Source: Phlegmacium glaucopus
Taxonomy: Eukaryota > Basidiomycota > Agaricomycetes > Agaricales > Cortinariaceae
Direction: 5' to 3'
Length of the DNA: 64,000 bases
Assembly: GCA_015039465.1 (NCBI GenBank)
Contig: MU130372.1
Coordinates: forward strand, 164,322 to 228,321
The translations under genes and the position numbers were made by a program. Below the pieces are notes generated by a model. The model did not search any database and was not told where the DNA came from. It saw only the letters and a list, made by a program, of their open reading frames with translations. Position 1 is the first letter of the stretch. Every line of letters starts with the position of its first letter. This document shows, in pieces, positions 36,342 through 47,542 of the stretch.

Positions 36342-36865
36342 TAGTGATGGGCAGGGGTTTGGGAAACCCCTGGGGTACAAGGGTAAGGGTAAGGAGGGTC
36401 AGGGTCAGGGTACAGATTTTTTGACCCTTGAAAAACCCTTACCCTTCTGGAGGGGTCAGGGTATTTTTGGGAATTTTTATTTCTCTGATATCAGAGTGAT
36501 CTAACTGTTGTGTATCTATAATATTGACTTTAAATCAGGAAAAAGGAATCTAAAGAGGTCTCACTGCTTTCACAACAATCAGCAGCTTAAAATACTAGTC
36601 AAACCCTCTCTATTTCATTTAAAATCTCTTGCTAAAAGCCTAAACACCTTTAACACCCTGAACATGTTTTAAATAATAGCTACTTTGAAGGCTCCTTTGG
36701 ATTACAAAGCTTGAGGAAGGATTTGGACCAAACCCTTGCACTAAACCCTGCTGGGGTTTCTTACCCTCCAACCCCTCAGAAACCCTTACCCTTACCCTCC
36801 AAAACCCTTACCCTCAGCCAAGGGTCAGCCTAATTCCACCCCGGGGTTACCCTTGACCATCACTA
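36342..36865. mobile_element. hAT-type MITE with GGGTAAGGGT-rich body
   Basis: 524 bp, target duplication tgtggcac at 36334-36341 and 36866-36873. Ends TAGTGATGGGCAGGG / TAGTGATGGTCAAGG. Subterminal arrays of 'aagggtaagg' and 'acccttaccct'. No coding sequence. Confidence 0.93.
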
Positions 36866-37859
36866 TGTGGCACATCAGCCATATTCACTCTGCCTTCACA
36901 GTTTATCAATATTTACGCATATGATTTTCGAAAGAAGAAGCTTGGGCATTATCTTGAGCTAGCGGAGATTAATTATATAATATTCCAGCATATTCTACAT
37001 TATTTCCATTTTGTATGGTACTCCGTGATAAAGAAGGGTCGCTGTTTCCCCAGGCATTTTTCTCCTTCCTACCTCACAACCGCTGCTCCTCGGAGTATTT
37101 TCAGACAAAGTGACAAATGGGAGTGGATTGGGAGATATGAAAGCACCTCGTCCGCCTTTGGTCAATGACGATCATGAGCGTGAGTGTGAACTTGACGAAA
37201 GGCTGGGTTGCTGGATTGGCGATAGGTACGCGTTGTTTTTCCCTGTCGACTCTCTATGTAATTACCTTGTTTATTCTAGGTCCAACGGCGGCTTCAGGTT
37301 CAAGTACCACTCTGATTGCAGTACTGCCACCTCCAAACACAGGTTCTAGTACCAGTTCGACCGTTCGGCCAGAGGTCCAGTTACATCCACAGCAGCTACT
37401 ACTAAATCTCAGTCTACACCTTTACGAGATCCTCGTTCCCTTCTATTGCATCTCATTCTGGCGCTTCGTCCAGTGGGTCAGACTGGATCAGATAGTTCTT
37501 ACGGTCCAAGTAATTCAAACACCTGAAAACCACAACGACAACCACTTAACTCGCTACCTGCCATTCCACGTACATTTTCTCAGTCATCTCTGATGATGAA
37601 CATCAAGTTCTGTGAATGTACATCAATAACCAGTTAGTTCATTGGAGAGGCCAGTAATCGTTGTTCGAAGCCACTGGCCAAAGTCGCGAACTTCTTCCTC
37701 AAGTACTCCTTCATTCTGCCTCGGGAATCTGGTCAAATCAGCGTTCAAGGTCAGGCAAAGTCGGAACTGACTGTTGTCTGTGTGCATTAATCTTCCTACG
37801 CCTTTCAGCCTTCTTCGCTAACAATACGTTCCATTCTTCATCCAGATCAGACATTCCGC

Positions 37860-39150
37860 GGTACGATTAAAGCAGAGGCTGAAATTGGTCAGGTTACTGG
37901 AGATTCGGGGAGGTGTTGGCATTGACGCCTGAGGACGGCAAGGTTCCCAGGTTTTTGAAATTGCGAGGGAAAAGCTACGGTTACAAGGTCCTTTATCAAT
38001 CCTTTGCCTGGCTCTTCCCGTTACCCAAAGGATGACCAACATCTTCGATTCGTCGTACGTTTTCTCTTTCAAATTTCTCGCAAACATCAACTAAACCCGT
38101 CGAAATCCAGTTGGGTTTGAACACGCTCATCCGACAGGATCAGAGCTTGTATCGATATCTGGTGATGTAGTTCACGCGAGAAGAGGAGATAACCGCAGAG
38201 CGGGTAAGTGTTGATGAAATGCAGAAAGGAATTGTCGATCTTATTTACTTCAGTGAGGACGGACGCCGAGGTTTCAAAGCCAACCTCAATCCGATCCTCT
38301 TCTCTTCGAACGTTATATCTTCTTCGTCACCAAACCACCCACTCTGATCGAACGATATCCATCAAGTGATCTTCCCTCCTGTGGGTGCTGGTGCAGGAAC
38401 CTCAACTGGACGAACCTTCGACCTTAGAGCTGTCGCTAGGAGTGGTCCAGAACCCAATTTCATATTTATCAATAGGGATGAACATGAAATAAGCGAGAGG
38501 TATTTGGAGGATCATGTCATCAGTTCGGATTCTGGTTGCGGCAAAGTCTGGACAAAAGAGGGTTTTGAGGGTAGCGAGCAAAGATCGTGGGTGTTGTTCC
38601 TTTATTTGATGATCTTTTCTTTCTTAGGTCCTGATGTTGCCTTTTCACAGGACGGCTCCGGCTCCGGTTCTGGATCCCCCGAGCGAGAGTGATTCAGACT
38701 CTTCCGGTGCTAAGACAGCGTCGGACGCTAGTGGAGATATCGATTTGATCAGATATGGCTAAGAAAAGAGAAAATAAAGCAAAGGACGGCAAAGAAAACG
38801 TCCAGATACGTCTTCTGGGGGCAAGGTCAAAAAGCCGGCGAAAAACTGCACCTTCCGCTGCTGATAGCGACGCGGACGAAAATGACAGCAAGGCGAAGGC
38901 GAGCCCAAGCCCACGCCTAAAGCGAAGAGGGGTTTGGACGACGACACTACGAATGTGGATGAAGATGAAGCCAAACCTGACAAACCGAGCCAAAACCGAA
39001 ACCGAAACTCAAGACTTCTGCTCCAGCTGCTAGTTCTTCAATGAACCGAAATCAACGTCTGAAGAACGACGGCGACGATGAGGATAGACCCGAAACTAAG
39101 CCGAAGAAGGAAGTTGATGTTAAAGCAGAAGCTGAGCCTCCCAAAAGGGG
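37860..39150 (+). pseudogene. FACT complex subunit (SSRP1/Pob3-like) pseudogene, copy B
   Basis: Same fragments as copy A: 'PEDGKVPRFLKLRGKSYGYKV' (about 37925-37985), the intron-flanked 'LIRQDQSLYRYLVM' followed by an in-frame TAG (about 38166), 'NDIHQVIFPPVGAGAGTSTGRTFDLRAVARSGPEP' (about 38350-38460), and an acidic then Lys-rich tail (38680-39140). It carries the TAG and frameshifts, so it is non-functional. Decay positions only partly overlap those of copy A (both share the break after VLYQ), so decay began before or soon after duplication. Confidence 0.75.
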
Positions 39151-39439
39151 GTTGGGGGGGATCCCTGTTTCTCATCTTTCGACCACGGTCTGGCGTCAAA
39201 ATCTTTTTGTATCTTCAACTACGGCAGGCCCAGGGCACAACATTATTTTATTTTATTTTTGTCTACATACAACGGTTATCCCAAACTCTCTTGGCAGATC
39301 TAAAGTTCTAAAACAAGGGCAATATAGGCAACCTTGAGCATGAGGATTAGTCGGACTTTGAACTTACCACCGCAGCACTTAGATAATCAAGAGCGTCTTG
39401 CCTCTCATCACCCACCTTGACGGCTGTGTATCGAGCACC

Positions 39440-42400
39440 ATGAAGCGCATTTTCAACAAATACAAGAAACCAAAACATCCATCTGTGAACATCAACGATG
39501 TTCTTCATTCAAGCTCTCAACCAGCAACTTCGACATCGAGGGCAATCATAACTTGCACCGCTAATCCCATGCCATCCGTCCCCACTAGTGCCGCGACTGC
39601 GAGTCTTGAAGTTATTCAGGCCACCGGTGCTGACGTTATTGTGAGTTTTCGACTTGGCCCAGCACATCGATAGTAATTAGCATATTTACGCAATCGTCAA
39701 TTAGACTGGCCATGAACGCCAACTCTCCGCGTCAGTTTCCGCTTCGCCAACCAATGATCGTGCTCCTGTATCACATCTGGAAGACTCCTCACCTGATACC
39801 ATAACGAAAGCCAACTCGGGATCTACGGAATCGGAAAAAAATGCCTCCGTGAGTTACTCGCATCCTGTGATTCTGCTCGGCTATTCCTGATGATCAACAG
39901 ACTCAGCCGTCTGGCTCGGGTTTCTTTGCGAATGCCCAGAATGTACTCATTGCTGGTGGCACCTTTGTAAGTCTTTTTCATGGACTGTCTATATCATTTA
40001 GCAATAATTGGATGTAGTATAACATTAACGTTCTCCCTGCCAATGCTGGTGAAGGACAGGCGAAGATCCCCGTACCTCAGAAACCAAACTCGAGTCAATT
40101 CTTTATCGGACGGACAGATGCACTTGACAAGCTCAGAAGTATTTTTGTTCATTGTGCTGATGGTGGACTGATGTTGAGGTGCTCTTGTCTCCTCTGGGGA
40201 ATGGGAGGAATTGGAAAGACACAGATCTGTCTCAAGTTCATAGAGGAAATGTCTAATAAGTAAGTGTTTTCACTCATTCACAACACTGGCTTCATTTCTT
40301 GTTCTAGTTTTTCACATGTGTTCTGGGTTGATGCCTCCTCTGTTGAGAGTATCACAATGTCTCTCAAGGGGATATCTAGTATTCCTGCTGCCAAAGCTTC
40401 TGGTATGGATGACTCAGTTCAGTCTACTCTCCAGTGGATATCTTCTATCCAGGAGGAATGGTTGATTGTCTTTGATAATGCTGATGATCCTCCTCCAGAG
40501 GTGGTGGCCAAGTTCATTCCTTCAGGTAACAGAGGTAATATTCTGATTACTAGTAGAAACAGATCCATGGGAAGGGTCATATCATTTAAGAACATGATTG
40601 AGATCTGTGAAATGGAGGAAGCAGATGCTATATTGCTGCTCCTCAAGGCTAGCTATTTGGATCAGGATCCATTAGCTGAGCATTTGGATGCTGCTAAGAA
40701 TATTGTTGTTGCACTTGGCTGCATCCCCCTTGCTGTTGAGCATGCTGGTGCTTATATTGAAGCTGGGAACTGTGATATCAACAGATATCTGAGACAATTC
40801 TCCTTGCATCGTCAGACTCTTATGTCAGATGCTACATTCACAGGAGCATCAGATTATAATGAGACAGTGTATGGGACTTGGGATCTATCTTTCAAAGAAA
40901 TAGAAAAGAGAGCCAGTGGAAAATCCAGTGTTGGAAATGCACAAGGAGCCCAGGCTGCAATTCTAATTCTTCAAATATGTGCTTTCTATCATCATAGCAA
41001 TATTTCTAGGGACATATTCAGATCTGCTGCTGAGGAGTCCAAGAAATATGTTGTTGATAGTGAAGTAGCTGAAAGGTTACCTCAGGCAATCACTTTGCTA
41101 GATCATACTCTACTTGAATTGGACAGTGATGGTCAATGGGATGACTTTATCTTTGGACAAGGCATTGGTGTGCTTCTGTCATTCTCCTTGATGAGAAGAG
41201 GACAATCATCTGAAATGCTGTCTATTCATCCCTTGGTGCACTGCTGGAGTCATGAGCAAATGTTGAAATATGAGCAGCAAAGAATGTGGCAGATAGGAAG
41301 CATAATCTTGTCCTGTGCAATCCCAGACAGATTTTCAAGTCAGGATTATGCATTACGGCGATTGATATTTCCACATATCAAGGCAAATGAGTTACATGGA
41401 AGGCAGATGGGACTTATCAGGCACTACTATGATGATAAATATACCAATTTTGCACTAGTACTGATGGAAAACGGAGATTGGAATGATTCAGAGCAGTTTC
41501 AGATTCAAATCATAGAGATGAGGAAGAAAGTGCTTGGTGCAGAACATCCAAGCACCCTCATGGGCATGGGAAGTTTGGCACGCTCATACTATAATCAAGG
41601 AAGATGGAATGAGGCAGAGCAGCTAGATGTTCAAGTCACGGACATGAGGAAAAAAGTGCTTGGTGCAGAACATCCAGACACACTCTTAAGCATGGGAAAT
41701 CTGGCAAACACATACTGTAGTCAAGGAAGGTGGAATGAGGCAGAGCAGCTAGAGGTTCAAGTCATGGACATGACAAAGAAAGGGCTTGGTGCAGAAGATC
41801 CAAGCACCCTCATAACCATGGGAAATCTAGCAAGGACATACTGTAATCAAGGAAGATGGAATGAGGCAGAGCAACTAGAGGTTCAAGTCATGGATGTGAG
41901 GAAGAAGCTGCTTGGTGCAGAACATCCAGACACACTCTTAAGCATGGGAAATCTGGCAAGCACATACCGCAATCAAGGAAGATGGAATGATGCAGAGCAG
42001 CTGGAGGTTCAAATCATGGAAGCAAGCAAGAAGGTACTTGGTGCAGAACATCCAAGCACCCTCATAAGTATAAGCAATCTTGCAAACACATACCGCAAGA
42101 AAGGAAAATGGAATGAGGCAGAGCAGCTGGAGGTTCAAGTCATGGATATAAGCAAGAAAGTGCTTGGTGCAGAACATCCAAGCACCCTCATAATCATGGG
42201 AAATCTAGCAAGCACATACCATAATCAAGGAAGATGGAATGAAGCAGAGCAGCTGCAGGTTCAAGTCATGGGTATGAGGAAGAGGGTGCTTGGTGCAGAA
42301 CATCCAGACACACTCTTAAGCATAGGAAATCTAGCAAACACATACCGTAATCGAGGAAGATTGAGTGAGGCAGAGCAGCTAGAGGTTCAAGTCATGGACA

Positions 42401-43719
42401 TCAAGAAGAAAGTGCTTGGTGCAGAACATCCAAGCACCCTTATGACCATGGGAAATCTAGCAAGAACATACCATAATCAGGGAAGGTTGAATGAGGCAGA
42501 GCAACTAGAGGTTCAAGTCATGGACATGAGGAAGAAGGTGCTTGGTGCAGAACATCCAGAGACACTTTTTAGTATAGGAAATCTAGCAAACACATACTGT
42601 AGTCAAGGAAGGTGGAATGAGGCAGAGCAGTTAGAGGTTCAAGTTAAGGATATGAGGAAGAAAGTGCTTGGTGTAGAACATCCAGACACCCTCTTAAGCA
42701 TGGGAAATCTAGCATATACATACCGTAATCAAGGAAGATTCAATGAGGCAGAGCAGCTAGAGGTTCAAGTCATGGACATCAAGAAGAAAGTACTTGGTGC
42801 AGAACATCCAAGCACCCTCATAACCATGGCAAATATAGCAAAGATGTACAGTAGTCAAGAAAGATGGAGTGAGGCAGAGCAGCTAGAAGTTCAAGTCATG
42901 GACATGAAGAAGAAAGTACTTGGTGCAGAACATCCAAGCACCCTCATAACTATGTCAAATCTAGCAAAGATGTACAGTACTCAAGAAAGATGGAATGAGG
43001 CAGAGCAGCTAGAAGTTCAAGTCATGGACATGAGGAAGAAGGTGCTTGGTGCAGAACACCCAGATGCACTCTTAAGCATGGGAAATTTAGCAAACACATA
43101 CTGTAGTCAAGGAAAATGGAATGAGGCAGAGCAGCTGGAGATTCAAGTCATGGATATGAGAAAGAAAGTGCTTGGTGCAGAACATCCAGACACACTCTTA
43201 AGCATGGGAAATCTAGCAGATACATACTGTAGTCAAAGAAGATGGAATGAGGCAGAGCAGCTAGAGATTCAAGTCATGGATATGAGGAAGAAGGTGCTTG
43301 GTGCAGAACATCCACACATCTTCTTAAGCATGGGAACTCTAGCATACATATGCCATAGCCAAGGAAGATGGAATGAGGCAGAGCAGCTGGAGATTCAAGT
43401 CATGGACATGAGGAAGAAAGTGCTTGGTGCAGAACATCCAGACACATTATTAAGCATGGGAAATCTGGCAAGCACATACCATAATCAAGCAAAATGGAAT
43501 GAGGTAGAGCAGCTGGAGTTTCAAGTCATGAATATAAGGAAGAAGGTGCTTGGTGCAGAACATCCAAAGACCCTCATTACCATGGGAAATCTAGAAAAGA
43601 CATACCGTAATCAAGGAAGATGGAATGAGGCAGAGCAGCTAGAGATTCAAGTCATGGACATCAAGAAGAAAGTGCTTGGTGGAGGACATCCAAGTGCTGT
43701 TCCCATTGTCAAAGTATGA
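39440..43719 (+). CDS. NB-ARC/TPR NOD-like receptor, copy B (intact)
   Basis: Exons 39440-39640, 39705-39848, 39901-39966, 40018-40259 and 40308-43719 predict 1354 aa with no stop. N-terminus MKRIFNKYKKPK then S/T-rich, with the motif FFANAQNVLIAGGTF (about residues 121-135). NB-ARC: Walker A GMGGIGKT (about 198-205), Walker B WLIVFDNADD (about 269-278), sensor GNILITSRNRS, GCIPLAVEHAGAYI. A winged-helix-like linker follows, then about 17-18 TPR units of 42 aa (kinesin-light-chain type) to a short tail ending VPIVKV. In fungi such STAND receptors are thought to oligomerise on ligand binding by the repeats and trigger heterokaryon-type cell death or defence; the N-terminal effector here is not identified. 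The start has CACCATG and is conserved in copy A. Confidence 0.9.
41480..43695 (+). repeat. 126-bp TPR-coding tandem array, copy B
   Basis: About 17-18 units, more diverged from each other than in copy A (for example 'NRGRLSEAEQ', 'SSQERWSEAEQ', 'NQAKWNEVEQ'). Variation again concentrates around 'HP_TL', 'LA_TY_SQ' and 'MRKK'. Unit number differs from copy A by about ten. Confidence 0.92.
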
Positions 43720-43895
43720 ATATATTTGTAGTCTACTTCAATTCAAATTTCAGACATGTTTTCAAAAACTTACCTTTTAACTTTCTGTGGAGAATCTCCA
43801 AAAATGTACAGTTAGTCACCCTTAGTTCACATCATAAGACAGTGACAAACTAGATGTAAGGTCGTGGAATACAGTACAGATCCTCTGGCCCCTCT

Positions 43896-44648
43896 ATCCA
43901 CATTGCACATCCACAAAATATGTTTTCAAATCCAGCCATTTAGTACCCAGAGCCTATAACTGAGACTGAGACTGGTTATTTATAAGGCTCTGGGTGTGAA
44001 ATAAAATAATATAACTACTGAGAAAGATTCAAAATATATATTAGATCATTTCACATCACCAAGACAAGTTACATAAACCATATTCCGAAGTGTTCCATTG
44101 GCTGGAAGTTTCAAAAATGGCATTTTGGCACAGATTTGGTAGAAATTGTTCATTTTTACAGGCCTGAGTGTGCAATAAAATAAAATAACTGCTGAGAAAT
44201 AGTTACAATACATGGTAGAGAATTTCACATCACCAAAAGATGTTGCAGAAATGAATAATTGAAGTGTTATATTGCTTGGAAGTTTCAATCCACCAGATAA
44301 AGAAAGCACAGGCACCTAAAAACCACATAATTACCATTTTTTATTGAAGTGTGACTCCTGGCTTGGAGGCCCTAAGCCAGCCAAGTCAAGCCTAAGCCCT
44401 CAAAGCTGTGTTCAAAGCTTCAAAGGGCCCAGGCTTCAATTTTGTGAAGCCCTAGGCCAGGGCTTCAGGCCCTGGCACACATACACCTAAATTTTCAGTG
44501 TTTGGAGAGCCAAAAACATAACTACAGCTTGATATATTACCTGTAAGTGCTAGTACTAGTCAAGTTTCACATTAATGATGATAAATGAATGTGTTAGATA
44601 TATTCTTGGTCCCCTCAATTGTGACTTTGGAGTTTGCCAGCTCCCAGC
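43896..44648. repeat. Spacer with a degenerate direct duplication
   Basis: About 43985-44110 and 44165-44290 are diverged direct copies ('gaaataaaataatataactactgagaa' against 'caataaaataaaataactgctgagaa', then 'tttcacatcaccaa'). 44350-44470 is rich in 'ggccctaagccagg' palindromic text like the element at 59149. No gene. Confidence 0.6.
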
Positions 44649-45309
44649 TAGGGCTGCACATCATACCATAAGAGTAGTCGGCCATATTTTTTTTGTATTT
44701 AAGCCTTCCACAATATGGGTATGGTTCAGTACCAAACTGTACTGTACACCATAAAAATATGGTTCAGCAGAGTATTTTTTACTGATGCTGAGCAACAATA
44801 AAGGGTCAAAAAAATAATTTGACATCAGATTTAGCCTCTTTAGGCTAATCCAGCTCCCCCCAAGCCTTTACATTGTCGCCAACCCTAATATTTGGCTGAC
44901 CTGTATGGCAGCCATAGGTTTATGGCAGCCATAGGTTTATGGCTGTATTTTTGATGTCCCAAACCCTTCATGGTACAGGTACCGTAGCCATATTGGTTTG
45001 GCCGTATACCATTACAGTCATGGTATAAATTGTTGTTGTTGTTGTTATAAAACACCAACCAGAGAGCAGTGGACCAGTCTTTAGGTCAAGATACTCCCTG
45101 TTGTTCATTTAGGGAAGGTGTAACCTTGACTTGTAACACACAGAGGTAGGGGGTAAGAATAGAGGTGGAGGATGAGGATGAATAGCAGATAGCAGTAGAC
45201 AATAGGTCGACAGTAAGGGACTGAAAAAGCGAACTTGGGGGGATTAATGTTGATAGGACCCAGGAGATGTCTAGGGATGTAAACACACCATTTTCACGGT
45301 TTCACAACC

Positions 45310-45475
45310 TTCACAGTATACTTGCAGATGCTCACATATCATTGCGGATACTTGCAGATCATTGCAGGTCATTGCAGGTCATTGCAGATCATTGCAGATC
45401 ATTGCAGATCGTTGCACATACTCACAGATCATTGCAGAATACTCGCAGATCATTGCAGATACTTGCAGTCATCAC
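45310..45475. repeat. Short tandem repeat (GCAGATCATT unit)
   Basis: About ten copies of a 10-bp cagatcattg-like unit, partly degenerate (cacatatcattg, agatacttg). Not CRISPR-like, as there are no spacers. Confidence 0.85.
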
Positions 45476-46195
45476 CAACATTCACATTATCATTTGCAGT
45501 TACCAGCTGTTCTCGCAATCTTTAAACACAACTCCAACAAAGGTCACTCAGGTGACTGTATTACTCATCACCTTTCTTTTTATCTTGTCTCCTTTTATTT
45601 GGCTCTTATCTCCTATGTTTCATTACCAAATTACTGGATCCATGTGACTCCACTTTAACCTGCATTTTACATTTCTGTTTCACCTTTCCACACTTAGCTA
45701 TTTGCTAGTTACTATATTATTAGCAGTAGCAAGTAAGGGGAAGCAACAGAGGAGAACGGATGAATTACCACAGTTTTGATCCCACCTTTGGAACATCATG
45801 CTAAGCTACTCTTGCACTCCTTCAAAATCATCCTGTGGGCTTTGCTTTTTCTGCGTATTGTCTCACACTTTAAAGTGAACCTTCGCACCTCATAAAACCT
45901 CACTATCACCTACTGAAGAGAACTACATCAACCCCATGAAATATGTACTACTTGCGGTCTGTCCCCACCACAGGTACATCAACGTGAGCCGATGACCAAT
46001 GTGAATAGTAGATTGATCACTTTGTTGAATAGCCAGCCAAGGAACAAACAGATGGTAGATGTTTAGGAGCATGTTGATAGTGTAAATGATTGAGAGCATA
46101 GTGTAAATGATTGAGAGCATAGTGGAAGATATTGAGGATATGATGAGCAATGAGGATGATAATGTTGAATGAATGATTTTATTGACCAGAAACGT

Positions 46196-47542
46196 TGATA
46201 TGACTCAAAATTGCATATGCATGGATTTTGCAAATTTTGTCTATTATTTCAGCATTATTAAATCAATAAGTGCACCCAACTGTTAAAAACAACTGATAAT
46301 TAAATAACAGAATTGGAGTTGTATGCCCTACAACTGCTAATTACTGTTTCTGTTGACTCAAACACTTAGTAGTTTTTGAATATGGTCAAATGACTATTTA
46401 TTCAATGCTACAAAATAATATAGTCAAGAGTTAAAACCATAAACTCCATGATAACTCTATATTATACAGAAACAGTACCTAAACACAGGGGGCAAAGTCA
46501 CACAAAGCATGCCGATGTTTTAGACCGTGGGAGAATCGCTCGGAGTTCCAAACAGGCACTCATACGAGACCAAACGGTTGAGATTTATACCGTGGGAAAG
46601 TTTCGGAACGTTCCGAAAATCGTCGGAAATAAATGATAGACATATGAAACCAATATAACTCTGGGCTCGGAGTTGATGTGGGAGTGATTAATTAATCACA
46701 AACCCAGAGTAGCCCAGAGTATCTATCAATCAATCAATTAATCTACCTGTCTCTGACAGATGTATCATTTGTTTCAAAGAGATTGTATAAGGACTTTTCT
46801 AGCTATTTCCCCTTTTGTAAATATTTGTATGTATATAAAGGCAACCAGAACTGTAGTTACAGTAGATTTTGATATCTCTTGCTTCCCCCCCACATTTTCT
46901 ATTGAGTACAGCTCTGAACCAGAGTTGGAAATTAGCAAGTGGTCAAGGAAAAATAGACTATTGAATTCTCAGAGGTGTACAAGAGGTGCAGAAATATTAT
47001 TTGATTTAGTTCAAGTCAATTATATTTGAGAGTGAATTTTTGTGACTTTGTCACAGTGTCACAGAGCTTGTGAGTGTTGTTGAGGTGTTAAGTTGGTGTT
47101 TTTGTTAGTCACAGCAAAGGAACAAGAGTTCCTTTAGTGTGTGCAATTTATTGTGTTAGTCACAGCAAGGGTACAGGAGTCCCTTAGTGTGTGCAATTTT
47201 GGTTGTTTAAGTCACGTTAGGCCTTGGGCTTGTCTGTGCACAATAAATTGTTGAAAATCAATCTAAATGATTTAAGGAACTTCTTGTTAGATTGTTGGTG
47301 CAAACCATAAATTGCAAATACACTCAAAAAGTTTGATCACACTTTAAAATTGATCCAAATCATTAGTTTTTCTGTGTTGTATAAGTTGAAGTGAATTTCT
47401 TAATTTTGGAACGGTTAAACTTTCCAGGAAAACCCGAATTCATCTTTTACACAGATTTGATTGAGTATAAGATTGAGTAGAGATTTTATATCTCCAAAAG
47501 TCCTATTTTCTCTATCATCCCTGAGTAGTCATTTCAATGTGA
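46196..47542. mobile_element. Insertion defined by comparison of two repeat copies
   Basis: At 31680-31705 the sequence runs 'gaccaggaacg' directly into 'cgattcagggc'. Here the same junction is opened by about 1.35 kb with ATGACT...AGTCAT near its ends and ttgat / gtgat at the borders. No coding sequence recognised. A CpG-richer island lies at 46490-46635. Confidence 0.5.

Larger units (their letters stand above)
37010..43895 (+). repeat. Segmental duplication, copy B
   Basis: Second copy of the module at 15963-26972, shorter because it lacks the 3'-flank segment 24720-25198, the hAT-like element and the solo LTR. It preserves the empty sites of both insertions. Confidence 0.9.

Noticed and set aside
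45310..45475. CRISPR or regulatory iteron array
   Set aside because: 10-bp units in direct contact with no spacers; a simple minisatellite.
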